This document shows, piece after piece, positions 1-8,800 of a DNA stretch of 51,197 nt. The DNA is taken from positions 205,640 to 256,836 of the forward strand of contig SUWW01000004.1 of NCBI GenBank assembly GCA_015061285.1, given 5' to 3'. The stretch is from Bacteroidales bacterium. Lineage in GTDB: Bacteria > Bacteroidota > Bacteroidia > Bacteroidales > Marinilabiliaceae. The notes below the pieces were generated by a model. That model had not been told where the DNA came from. It worked only from the letters and a program-made list of their open reading frames with translations, and did no database searches. How positions within the stretch are numbered: the stretch's first letter is position 1; each line of letters starts with the position of its first letter. The translations under genes and the position numbers were made by a program.

Positions 1-286
1 GTTGCGCAAGTCCCATTGAGTTATAAAAACATAGTTTCGCACGTTGCGCAAGTCTCATTGAGTTATAAAAATGGCTTTCGCACGTTGCGCAAGTCCCATT
101 GAGTTATAAAAACATGGTTTCGCACGTTGCGCAAGTCCCATTGAGTCATAAAAACATGGTTTCGCACGTTGCGCAAGTCCCATTGAGTCATAGAAACATA
201 GTTTCGCAAGTTTCGCAAGTCCCATTGAGTTATAAAAACATAGTTTCGCACGTTGCGCAACCTCCATTGAGTCGTGAAAATTTCAC
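1..286. repeat. Tandem repeat, about seven 42-bp units
   Basis: Units begin at 1, 43, 84, 126, 168, 210 and 252, each opening with GTTGCGCAAG or a close variant (GTTTCGCAAG at 210). Five of the first six are 42 bp and the second is 41 bp; the last is diverged and fades near 286. Each typical unit contains the 8-bp palindrome TTGCGCAA. Because 42 is a multiple of three, reading frames stay open on both strands, but the 41-bp unit shifts phase and the translations resemble no known protein, so I read this as non-coding. It probably continues to the left of the window. Confidence 0.95.
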
Positions 287-346
287 TAATCCTACAATTC
301 CCGATTTGCCTAAATTTGCGAACCCAAATAATCATAATTAATAGAG

Positions 347-838
347 ATGAAAAAGTTATTTATAGTTGCATTTGCACTCGCTATCGGTGCTATGACGTAT
401 GCTCAGAATGGACTGAAAAAGGTCTACAACGAGGAGCTAAATCCACTTGAACAAATAGACAAAGCTGTCGCCAAAGCCAAGACCAGCGGCAAGTTTGTAA
501 TCTGTCAGGTAGGCGGCAATTGGTGCCCCTGGTGCTTGCGCTTTGCCGATTTTATCACTACCAATGCTGCTATAAGCAAGGTTGTGAATAGCAATTTTGA
601 ATATATACACGTCAACTACAATCCGCGCAAATCGAGCGATAGTAGCAAGACGTTGATGAAGCGCCTCAACAACTGTGGGCGCTTCGGCTTCCCCGTTTTC
701 GTGGTGCTCGATGCCAATGGCAAGGTTATGCATATTCAGGATTCGAGCTTCTTGGAAGAGGGGCAAGGCTACAACCAAGATAAAGTGCTTCGCTTTTTCA
801 ACAATTGGACGCCTTCGTCGGTAAATGCTTCCAACTGA
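347..838 (+). CDS. Secreted thioredoxin-like protein
   Basis: A 163-residue protein with a signal peptide (residues 1-19, ending TYA before Gln20), so it should act in the periplasm or outer envelope. A thioredoxin fold is indicated by the redox pair C60-P-W-C63 within GNWCPWCLRF, by GFPVFVVLD near residue 117, where the proline fits the cis-Pro of the fold, and by a hydrophobic strand just before the active site. CPWC differs from the CGPC of cytosolic thioredoxin and resembles secreted thioredoxin_7 or DsbD-gamma-like proteins. The likely role is thiol-disulfide exchange on envelope proteins; the partner is unknown. It starts at ATG just after the tandem repeat, is a single gene, and ends at a shared terminator facing the next gene. 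The family is clear, the substrate is not. Confidence 0.85.
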   Translation: MKKLFIVAFALAIGAMTYAQNGLKKVYNEELNPLEQIDKAVAKAKTSGKFVICQVGGNWCPWCLRFADFITTNAAISKVVNSNFEYIHVNYNPRKSSDSSKTLMKRLNNCGRFGFPVFVVLDANGKVMHIQDSSFLEEGQGYNQDKVLRFFNNWTPSSVNASN

Positions 839-866
839 TTAGAACTTTCGTATATATAATGCAAAA

Positions 867-903
867 CAAGACGCCTCCAAAGCACTGCTTCAGAGGCGTC
901 TTG
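867..903. terminator. Bidirectional terminator between convergent genes
   Basis: An 11-bp perfect stem CAAGACGCCTC (867-877) pairs with GAGGCGTCTTG (893-903) around a 15-nt loop. It lies between the thioredoxin-like gene and the convergent YfiR-like gene, so it can serve both. Confidence 0.85.
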
Positions 904-926
904 CCTTATACAAAAACTATAATTTT

Positions 927-1430
927 TTAGTCTACTTGTTTGCCAAGTTGAAGAAGCTTGTTGTGAACGCTAAGGTTCTTCTTCTTGAAGTTTTGCTCCG
1001 AGATTTCGAAACCGAGTCTCGAACCCGACTGCTCGAAAGCTATGCAAGCACCACTGCTGCATTGACCTTGTTTGCAGCTCACGATTACCGATTTGTTGTT
1101 GTGCTGCAATTGAACGAGTTGTCCAATTTGTGAGGCTCTTGACTCACCGAGCACTATGATGTCGCTCTTAGATATGCCATTTATAGAAGATGCTTCTTTG
1201 ATAACGACATTACGCGAGCCAACTTTTTTGGTTTTAGCCAACTTGTTGAGCTCAGAGGCTACGCCGTTGTCACCAATAACAGTAATAACAAATTCATTCT
1301 GTTCGTCGGTTTTTGGCCAACCAATTTCTTTGGCGAAGTTGAAAATATAAAGAGCTTGAAATTTACCCATTTGTGCACTGATGGTGCCACAAATAAGAGC
1401 TAATGCGAAAACTGAGATTATCTTTTTCAT
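927..1430 (-). CDS. YfiR-like (DUF4154) periplasmic protein
   Basis: A 167-residue protein with a signal peptide (MKKIISVFALALICGTISAQ). The mature part looks like the YfiR/DUF4154 family: KFQALYIFNFAKEIGWP near the start, then FVITVIGDNGVASEL, DIIVLGESRASQI and a late segment SRLGFEISEQN. In Pseudomonas, YfiR is a periplasmic repressor of a membrane diguanylate cyclase; in Bacteroidota, DUF4154 proteins often lie near sensor kinases. Here the divergent neighbour is a kinase-like membrane protein, which suggests a partnership but does not prove it. I chose the ATG at 1430 rather than 1454 because it puts the signal peptide at the N-terminus. Two cysteines (CKQGQC) resemble a YfiR-type disulfide pair. 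Confidence 0.75.
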   Translation of the reverse strand: MKKIISVFALALICGTISAQMGKFQALYIFNFAKEIGWPKTDEQNEFVITVIGDNGVASELNKLAKTKKVGSRNVVIKEASSINGISKSDIIVLGESRASQIGQLVQLQHNNKSVIVSCKQGQCSSGACIAFEQSGSRLGFEISEQNFKKKNLSVHNKLLQLGKQVD

Positions 1431-1718
1431 AACACAACTGTTTTTTTTGTTCATACAATGAGTTTGCTTCTTTTTTGTTGTCGTCTGTTACTTCTAATAA
1501 TTAATAATATGTATTACGTCGATGACGTTTTTTATTATCGCATGACAAAGTTGCAACCTTCGTGCCAAAAAAAGAAGACATTGAGGTTCAGAGCCCAATA
1601 ATATTGGCATTTTTAACTGTTTATCTAAAAAATCTTACATAGCAAGCGATGCTATTCTTATTTTTCATATTATTGTTGCTACACACCATTGAGGGGTTAT
1701 TATATTCAAAATACATAT

Positions 1719-3266
1719 ATGTATATAAAGAGAACGGGCATATTATTTATAATGTCGTTGATAGCATTGTTTGCCAATGCACAAACGCCACTCCCCGTAA
1801 ATCCACAATACCATCCGCCACGTAGCATTCAATTGCTCATCGAAAGTTGTACTGCTCATTGCACCGACACTTCTGTGTTGCGCTTAGCTGATGAGTTGGG
1901 GTCGGTCGCTCAGCAACAAAACGATACAGTTGCTACTGCCATAGCTATGACGTTCAAGGCTCACTATTTCATTGAATATGCTGCAAATGCCGACCTCGAT
2001 ACCATCTCTAAATATTACAACGAAGCCAAAGAGATGTGCGTTCAGTCGAACCTCACTACGCTCTATTATTGGTTGTGGACTAAGCGCTTAATTCGTTTCC
2101 TAAATACGTCATACAACTTTTCGGCTATTAGCTACGAAGCCAATGCGTTGTTTGCCGATGCTATAAAAACCAATCGCAGCGAAGCATATATTATGGCATA
2201 CATGCTCATATCCCAAATATACGAGTTTCAAGGCAATATGGAGAAGTCGGCACAGTTTTGTCAAATAGCCATCGATATTGTTAAATCTGATGAGACGCGT
2301 ATGACTAACTATGCATATTTCTGTCTTATTCTTGCTCGCAAATATCTGTTTCTGGATATGAAAAACGAAGCTCTTGCCATGATCGACGAGGCAAGAAGAA
2401 CTGCCAACGACTACAATTCGAAGCAAACTGTAGAATATGTGAGGGCCTTTGTGAAAGCCTACGATGGCGATTTTGGCGAAGCCATACGTACCTATTCTCA
2501 TGTTGGTCCTACCATATCGTATCTGTCTACGCAGCAGCGTACTAAAGATATGGTGGATTTATATTATCTAAGCGGACACCTGCAAGAGGCATACAAATGC
2601 ATCATTCGAAACGACAAAGGAACTGAACGCAAGCATTATCACTACATACGCAAAGTCATACTCGACCGCATCAACGAATTGGATGTGCCAATAGAAGAAA
2701 AAATTGAAAATTTTACGTCTTTTTTTGATGAGACTCGTAAGATTCGTGCCGATCTTAACAATGTGATGAGTATAGAGGAGGCTGTAGTGCAAATAACCAA
2801 CTCGCACCTCGGACATAAAAGTGTCGACTATAGCAAATCGTTGGCATACGAACGATTTAGGTTTTCTCGTCAAGTGAACATTTTAGCTATAGCAATATTG
2901 ATTTACATTGCAATATGTATAGTCTATCTGTCGTGGCTCAACAAGGGCTTAACTCGCAGTGTGGTTGAAATATCGCGCCAAAATAGTATGCTCATACGCA
3001 AAAAAGATGAGCTACACGAGAAGAAGATGAAACTCATGGAGGCCGACAAGAAGAAGGAGGAGTTTGTACGTAATCTTAGCCACGAAATACGTACGCCACT
3101 AAATGCTATTGATGGCTTTTCGAGCGTAATATCAGAAAATCAAACCGACGATAGCACTATTCGTGATTTGGCTAATACTATTTCTGAGAATAGCGGTAAG
3201 TTGCTCGACATAATAGATAACACAGTAGAGATGTCGTTGATGAATAGCGACACCGCAACTAAATAG
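1719..3266 (+). CDS. Membrane histidine-kinase-like protein lacking the ATPase domain
   Basis: A 515-residue protein from the ATG at 1719; a TTG at 1689 in the same frame would precede the signal peptide. Order: signal peptide (about 1-22), a helical TPR-like sensor region (about 40-370) that should face the periplasm, one membrane segment (VNILAIAILIYIAICIVYL), a charged coiled coil (RKKDELHEKKMKLMEADKKK), then a HisKA dimerisation domain with the phospho-acceptor His455 in NLSHEIRTPLNA. The protein ends about 60 residues after that histidine, so the whole HATPase_c domain (N, G1, F and G2 boxes) is missing. The stop is followed at once by an opposing gene, so no ATPase remnant lies downstream. 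It could be phosphorylated in trans by another kinase, act as a decoy, or be a decayed gene. The reading frame is otherwise clean. Confidence 0.8.
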   Translation: MYIKRTGILFIMSLIALFANAQTPLPVNPQYHPPRSIQLLIESCTAHCTDTSVLRLADELGSVAQQQNDTVATAIAMTFKAHYFIEYAANADLDTISKYYNEAKEMCVQSNLTTLYYWLWTKRLIRFLNTSYNFSAISYEANALFADAIKTNRSEAYIMAYMLISQIYEFQGNMEKSAQFCQIAIDIVKSDETRMTNYAYFCLILARKYLFLDMKNEALAMIDEARRTANDYNSKQTVEYVRAFVKAYDGDFGEAIRTYSHVGPTISYLSTQQRTKDMVDLYYLSGHLQEAYKCIIRNDKGTERKHYHYIRKVILDRINELDVPIEEKIENFTSFFDETRKIRADLNNVMSIEEAVVQITNSHLGHKSVDYSKSLAYERFRFSRQVNILAIAILIYIAICIVYLSWLNKGLTRSVVEISRQNSMLIRKKDELHEKKMKLMEADKKKEEFVRNLSHEIRTPLNAIDGFSSVISENQTDDSTIRDLANTISENSGKLLDIIDNTVEMSLMNSDTATK

Positions 3267-3863
3267 CTATTTTCGAGGCATTATTTTGTCGCCACCAATG
3301 GTGACGTAGTAGGGTAGCTTAGTGATGGAGTCGCCAACGCGGAAATAAGGTTTTAGTGAAATTTTCACACGCGAAACATCGGCATTGTTGGTAGCAAGCC
3401 CGAATCCAAAATTCAATATTTTGTCGCGCGATTCGCTCTTCAGCACGCTCCATAGGTCTATTGCAAAGTGCATAGGCATATTTATGGTCTTCCCAGGTCC
3501 AATTTCGAAGTGTTGCTCCATAGAGCCTTCGAGCATCTGTGCATCGTCAATCCAAAGTATATAGTCGAAACCGCTCAAACTTGCTTGCGTTTGGTTTTTG
3601 TTGTGCGCTTTTACGTTCACTGTGAGCTCGAGGTTTAGCTTGCCAGTGCTGAGAGCCGACACAAGTTTGATGGCGTCAACAGCCGACAAATCGGCATAGC
3701 TGCGTAGGCGCGACACGTCGATGTCTGCTATTCGTACATCGTTGACACTGTTGAAGCTGAAGTCGCATTTCGAGAATGTGACTAATTCGTTTACTGAGGT
3801 GCATGCTGCGAAAAGTAGAATAGTTAATGTGCAAATTGCTTTGTGTATGGTAGCGTTGTTCAT
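3267..3863 (-). CDS. Small lipoprotein, LEA14/WHy-like
   Basis: A 198-residue protein from the ATG at 3863, chosen because it begins directly before a lipoprotein signal with lipobox LFAAC; a longer frame from 3923 would bury it. The mature part has a beta-rich pattern (FSKCDFSFNSVNDVRIADIDV, LNLELTVNVKAHN, FDYILWIDD, MPMHFAIDL) like the LEA14/WHy lipoproteins common in Bacteroidales. No catalytic motif is visible. It should be an envelope lipoprotein of unknown role. It is convergent with the kinase-like gene and abuts its stop codon with no spacer, which is unusually tight and leaves no room for a separate terminator. Confidence 0.7.
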   Translation of the reverse strand: MNNATIHKAICTLTILLFAACTSVNELVTFSKCDFSFNSVNDVRIADIDVSRLRSYADLSAVDAIKLVSALSTGKLNLELTVNVKAHNKNQTQASLSGFDYILWIDDAQMLEGSMEQHFEIGPGKTINMPMHFAIDLWSVLKSESRDKILNFGFGLATNNADVSRVKISLKPYFRVGDSITKLPYYVTIGGDKIMPRK

Positions 3864-3907
3864 CGTTGACTTCACTTGTGAATACTCAGAAATATTTGAT
3901 GATAATA

Positions 3908-3943
3908 GTAAAAAAGGCGCCAAACAAATTGCTTGACGCCTTT
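3908..3943 (-). terminator. Terminator of the GH16-like gene
   Basis: On the minus strand AAAGGCG (3943-3937) pairs with CGCCTTT (3919-3913), followed by a run of T residues. It lies 3' of the 3967-5631 gene and before the start of the lipoprotein gene, so those two are probably separate transcripts. Confidence 0.8.
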
Positions 3944-3966
3944 CATGTCTTATAGAAAATCAAGTG

Positions 3967-5631
3967 CTATGCTTGAGCTTCGTTGTCGTTATTCCATGTG
4001 TAGCAACGTACCCAATCAATATCCATTGTTGCATTTTGAACATTCGATTTTGAGTTTACATTGCTGCTGAGAACGATGTACATCTCTTGGCGTGGAACAT
4101 CTGTAGTGATTGTTTGAACTTCAACACCATTGATAGACCAAACAAGTTTTTCGGGAGTCCACAGGAGAGAGAATATATAGAAATCGGAACTAAAGTTGGC
4201 TCCATCGACTTCAATCATCTTTTTGTGCTCGTTGGTTATTAAGCCAAGTGCAACTTTTTTGCGCCAAAGGCCATAATTAACAACGTTGATATGAGGAGCA
4301 CTCGTTTTACCAACCATCCAAATGTTATGCGTGATAGGTGCCGACTTCGACATTTTCACTTTGAACTCAAATCGACCATACTGCTGACGGAAGGCGGCGC
4401 CAGTGTTTATGAGAGCCGAGGTATAGTCGAAATCTCCATCGACAAAGCCTTGTGCTGGATCCCACACTTTACCTTTAGCTGGTTGTAGTGAGGTCTGAAG
4501 TGTAGCTACAGAGTTGGCAATGTGGATGTTTTCTTTTCTATACGTTTGCAACTCGCCAAGAGGGGAGTAGTTGTCGCCAAGAAGTTGGTTGCCCCAATAG
4601 TAGCCGCTTTGCCATTTCTTGGTGTCGAGGTCGAAGTTGTCGAAGTTGTCTTCGAAGACAAGTTTCCATTTCTTTACTTCGGCAAAAGAATTTGCAGCTA
4701 AGCTCTTTTTGTACCAAACAACATCAGCGTTTTTCGAGAGTGCGTCAAACTCTTCTGCAAGTTTGCATTCTTCGCTCTTTTTGTAGCGTTTCGGATCTTC
4801 TATTTCGGCTTTATAGTTGATAAAGTCGGCGCTTGATACGTATGCAGCCAAAGCTTCATATTTCTGCAATCGTTCAGAACCGTTAAGCATCTTGTAATTC
4901 TTATACTCGTCAGAAGCAGCAGTTTTCAATACAAACTTGATGTCGCTTGATTTTTGTAACTGCTCATACTCTTTCAGTAGTAAATAGTCGGGCGTATCTT
5001 TGAAGGCTTTCACCTCACGCTTTTTCTCAAATTCGGGTGTATTCACAACTTTTTCGAGAGATAGGTATGTGAGGTATTTCGATGAACGAAGTGCCTCAGC
5101 AATTTTCTTTGCCTCTTTGGGGTCTTCCGACTTTACATCTTTGTTTTGCAAGGCGTAGACTACGATGCTTTTTTGCGATAGCTTCTGATACTTACGCCAT
5201 GTTTTGTAGTCGGGCGTATCTTCAAAGGCTTTCACCTTTTGCTTTTGCTTAAACTCTGCCGACTCTACGGTAGCTTTGAGCTCTTCGTAGCGCGCATACT
5301 CTTTAGAAGCCAAAATGGCAGCCATCTTTTTGTCGTTGCCACTATTAACAAATTTATTGTAGCTCTTGATGTCGCGAGCAGCGCTCATGCGTTTGTATTC
5401 ACTCTCTTTCTGATATGCCTCAGTAGAACTGAATTTCTGGTTCTTTAGTTCGTCAACACGTTTTTTGAATTCTGCAGAGTTGACAATTTTATTCAGTTCG
5501 TTGAAACGCTTAACTTGCTCTGAAACAGCCAATTCTTTGTAGCGCTCATAGTCGCTAACGAGCCGCTGTTGCTGCGCTTCATATTTTTTTGTTGATGGGT
5601 AACGTCCACCAAATAAATTGAATAGTCCCAT
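3967..5631 (-). CDS. Helical-repeat protein with a catalytically dead GH16 domain
   Basis: A 554-residue protein with no signal peptide (starts MGLFNLFGGRYPS), so probably cytosolic. Residues about 25-320 hold four degenerate repeats of roughly 70 residues, charged and helical, with recurring segments such as SAEFKQK, VKAFEDTPDY and TPEFEKKREVKAF. The C-terminal half (about 325-550) has the beta-jelly-roll sequence of glycoside hydrolase family 16: KLVFEDNF, DTKKW, QYGRFEFKVKMS, FYIFSLLWTPEKLVWSING and a final DIDWVRCYTW. The GH16 active-site motif ExDxxE should follow HNIWMVG; here the text is HINVVNYG, so both catalytic glutamates and the aspartate are gone. It may bind a glycan or a protein, but hydrolysis is unlikely. 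A single gene, ended by its own hairpin. Domain call firm, role unknown. Confidence 0.75.
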   Translation of the reverse strand: MGLFNLFGGRYPSTKKYEAQQQRLVSDYERYKELAVSEQVKRFNELNKIVNSAEFKKRVDELKNQKFSSTEAYQKESEYKRMSAARDIKSYNKFVNSGNDKKMAAILASKEYARYEELKATVESAEFKQKQKVKAFEDTPDYKTWRKYQKLSQKSIVVYALQNKDVKSEDPKEAKKIAEALRSSKYLTYLSLEKVVNTPEFEKKREVKAFKDTPDYLLLKEYEQLQKSSDIKFVLKTAASDEYKNYKMLNGSERLQKYEALAAYVSSADFINYKAEIEDPKRYKKSEECKLAEEFDALSKNADVVWYKKSLAANSFAEVKKWKLVFEDNFDNFDLDTKKWQSGYYWGNQLLGDNYSPLGELQTYRKENIHIANSVATLQTSLQPAKGKVWDPAQGFVDGDFDYTSALINTGAAFRQQYGRFEFKVKMSKSAPITHNIWMVGKTSAPHINVVNYGLWRKKVALGLITNEHKKMIEVDGANFSSDFYIFSLLWTPEKLVWSINGVEVQTITTDVPRQEMYIVLSSNVNSKSNVQNATMDIDWVRCYTWNNDNEAQA

Positions 5632-5800
5632 TTTTTGTGTGATAATTTTCAGTAAAAATTAGCGGTGTGAATTTAGCGTTTTTGCGTAAATATCTCAGTG
5701 TTTTGTGTCGTTTTATTGTTTCATTGCTACTTATGTTGTTCTGAAGAGTAGCTTATGATAAGAGCAATGAGAGGTGAATAGTGTCATAGTATAGATATGA

Positions 5801-5835
5801 AGAAAGCGCAGAGCCCGTGAAGATTCTGTGCTTTC
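5801..5835 (-). terminator. Probable terminator of the macroglobulin gene
   Basis: A 12-bp stem with one G-T pair, AGAAAGCGCAGA (5801-5812) with TCTGTGCTTTCT (5824-5835), sits 22 bp past the stop of the 5858-11278 gene. The T-tract on the minus strand is weak. Confidence 0.65.
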
Positions 5836-5857
5836 TGTATAAATAGTTACGTCAGTT

Positions 5858-8800
5858 TTATTTGATGTGCGAACTTGATGTGCAACCAAATACTTTGTTG
5901 TCGTACATAGCTTCGGCGGTGATAGCTGGCACGTAGTACGAGCCTTCGTATGTGGCACTAATATCAATAGTTGCTGTGAAGGCGCTGGCTGCGTTAAGTT
6001 TGTCAACATAAGTATAGATGCGATCGTCGCGAACATCTTGGTATGAAACTTCGTCGGAGCCTGAGGCTTTCAAGACTTCCCATCCTGCTGGCAGAATGTG
6101 CGTCAGAGCGATAGATCCTATGGCGCTGCCAGTGGTGTTGCGAACCGAAACTACGGCGCGTAAGGTGTTTTCAGTTAAGTTGTTTATATCAACCTCGCTG
6201 CCGTTTGTTGCGCTGTAGTATCTCACAGTTATGTCGAGTCCGCTATCTATTTTGCGAATGGAATCTTGCACAGCTTTGTATGTATTTACGCATACTACAT
6301 GAATGTTCGATTCTCCTTTGTTGGCTATTTCAAACGATTTGCCTTTAGCGTTGTAACTATTGCGCCAAATAAGTTTTTCGCTGCTTACGTTGTCGCCATT
6401 TATATTGAAAGAGAGCGATTTTGCTTGACCAAACTTTTGGTAATACTTCGACATTGCATTAATCGAAAGTGATAGGTAATCGCCACGCCACCAAAAATCT
6501 TTGTTTGAGAGGCGTACACGAATTTTTTCTGCTATCACATCAGTTTGTTGGTCGCCTGTGGCTACCATAGCTATGAGTTCTTCTGGGTAAATGTTGTCGT
6601 CGTTAATTTTTTGCCACAACTCTTTAGCATAGTTACGGTGTCCAGCCAAAGCATAAGCAGCAGCGAGGCGAGCCAAGGTTCTATTAGAGAGTTTGCTTCG
6701 CGATTCGCGCATTCTGTTCATTGTAGATAAGTCGGCATTGCGGGCTGCCGAAAGTGCATAAAATGCCATGGCAAATTGTTCGTTTTCGTAGCTATATCCG
6801 CCCGATTTCCAGTTCTTTACTGTTCGTTTTAGGTATGCCGTTAAGCGATTCACAATGGTTTCTGGTACATAATAACCACAGTTTTGAGCCTCAGTCAGGA
6901 ATAGGCTAACGTAAGCCGAATTGTAGAGCGATGGCGTTGATCCGTTAGGCCATACAGAGATGCCTCCATCAGCAGTTTGATAGCTTGGAAGTTTGCTTAT
7001 AACCATCTTCACAGCCTCTTCTACGCTGTGGCGCTGCACATCGGTGAGTTTGGTGAATTTGTCGAGTAGCAATTGTGGAAACGCTTTTGACGTGATTTGC
7101 TCTGAGCATCCGTATGGTATGCCGAGTAGGAAACTCAAGCGATTTGAGAGGTTGAGAGGCTTAACGGTAGACACTTCAAAGTCTACAGAACCTTTGTTTG
7201 CATCAAATTTTGTCTTGGCTCCAGGTGCTACCGATTTTTCGGTTGTGCTAATAACATTTTGACTTACTGCACGTATTGGCAGATCGACTACGGCAGTCGA
7301 TTTGTCGTCGAGTCCTTTGGCTGTGAGGCGAACTTTGACGCTGCCTTCAGTCTTGCCAGCTTTGAGTCGGAATGTCACACTCTGGTCGCCCGACTTGCTG
7401 AATGTTAGGCTCTTCGATTTGCTGCCAATAATCTGAGCATCGCCATCGACGCTAATTGTGGTCTCTACCGACCCAGATTTCTGCGTATTAGCAAAAATGG
7501 TTGCTGTAACTGTCGTCTCATCATCGACGCCCAAGAGACGAGGCATGGTAGGTAGCACCATAACAGGCTTGGTAACCTTCACCGTCTTATCGGCATTGCC
7601 ATATGCAGCACCATCGGCAGCAACTACCATAACGCGCACGCTACCTACATAATTAGGAATATCAATATTATGAGTGTTCTTGCCATTCGACTTCAGTGTG
7701 AACGGACCTGCAAAGTATACCATAGGTACGAAGCGTTTCTGCATCGTCTTGCTGTTGGCGTTGAGCGATTCGTCGCCACCGATGCTGAACACTTGCTCTA
7801 TGCGACCTCCAAATGCGCCACTCACGTTGTTATAAAGGTCCCACATACGTACGCCCAAGGCCTCGCGACCGTTGAACAAATCCCATGCGTTAGGCGTCTT
7901 GAAGCGTGTGAGGTCGAGCAAACCATCGTCGACAATGGCAAGCGTATAGGCCATCGGACGTCCATCTTTTTCGGCAATGGTAATCTTGCATTTGCTTTCG
8001 GGGCGAATCTCGTCGCTCATATTTATGGTAGGATTGAGCTTGCTGCGCTCCGAATTGACATTTACCGACTTTATGCCATAAAGACGTATTGGGCGGTCGT
8101 TATTGGTCTGATTATAAGGCTGGATGAGCGATATGTATATATACACATTCGGCAACATTTTGTCGGTCGTAGGTATACTTATGTTCGTCTTGCCTATGCC
8201 ACAATTGACGAGTTGTGTAGATAATATGCGCTCGCCACGGCAAACGCTAACAATGGCGCAACTTCCTTCCGATGATGGTATGTTGACTTGCATTGTCTCG
8301 CCCACGTTGTAGCTCTCTTTGTCGGTTGTTATATCGAGTACTGTGGCTGCCGATTGGCCACTTTCGTCGGCGCGATGTGAGTAGTAATCGCTGTCGAACC
8401 AACATGTTACGCCTGTGCTGTGGCCGCTTTGTTTATTGGTAGCGCGAATCAAGTAACGACCCCATTCGCTCAGGTTCACTGGGAATGTAGCTTTGCCGTC
8501 GGCTTGTGTAGTTACGGTAAACCTTTTCACAGGTTTGTGCGAGTTGTCGCTTACGTATGAGGCAAGCGAACCATTGCTCGAATCCCACCACCAACTCCAT
8601 TTCATTTTGTAAATACATACTTCCAATGCAGCATTTGCTTGTGGCTTGCCATTTGTATCTACATTCACAAGTTCGAAAGTGTGCTGCGTGTCGAGCATGA
8701 AGAAATCCTCTTCTTTGTTAGGCTCTTTTATGCCTACGTATTGATTATAAGGAGAGTAGAGCATACGCATAGCGTCAATGCTATATTCGCCCGAAGGTTC

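Noticed and set aside
1-286. CRISPR array
   Set aside because: There are no distinct spacers; whole units repeat, and no cas genes are present.
99-341. 80-codon repeat-peptide frame over the 42-bp array
   Set aside because: Open only because the unit is 42 bp; similar frames exist on the other strand and the 41-bp unit changes phase.
7670-8224. 184-codon open frame on the plus strand
   Set aside because: Antisense to the macroglobulin gene, with no signal or known motif; high GC third positions of the real gene keep the frame open.
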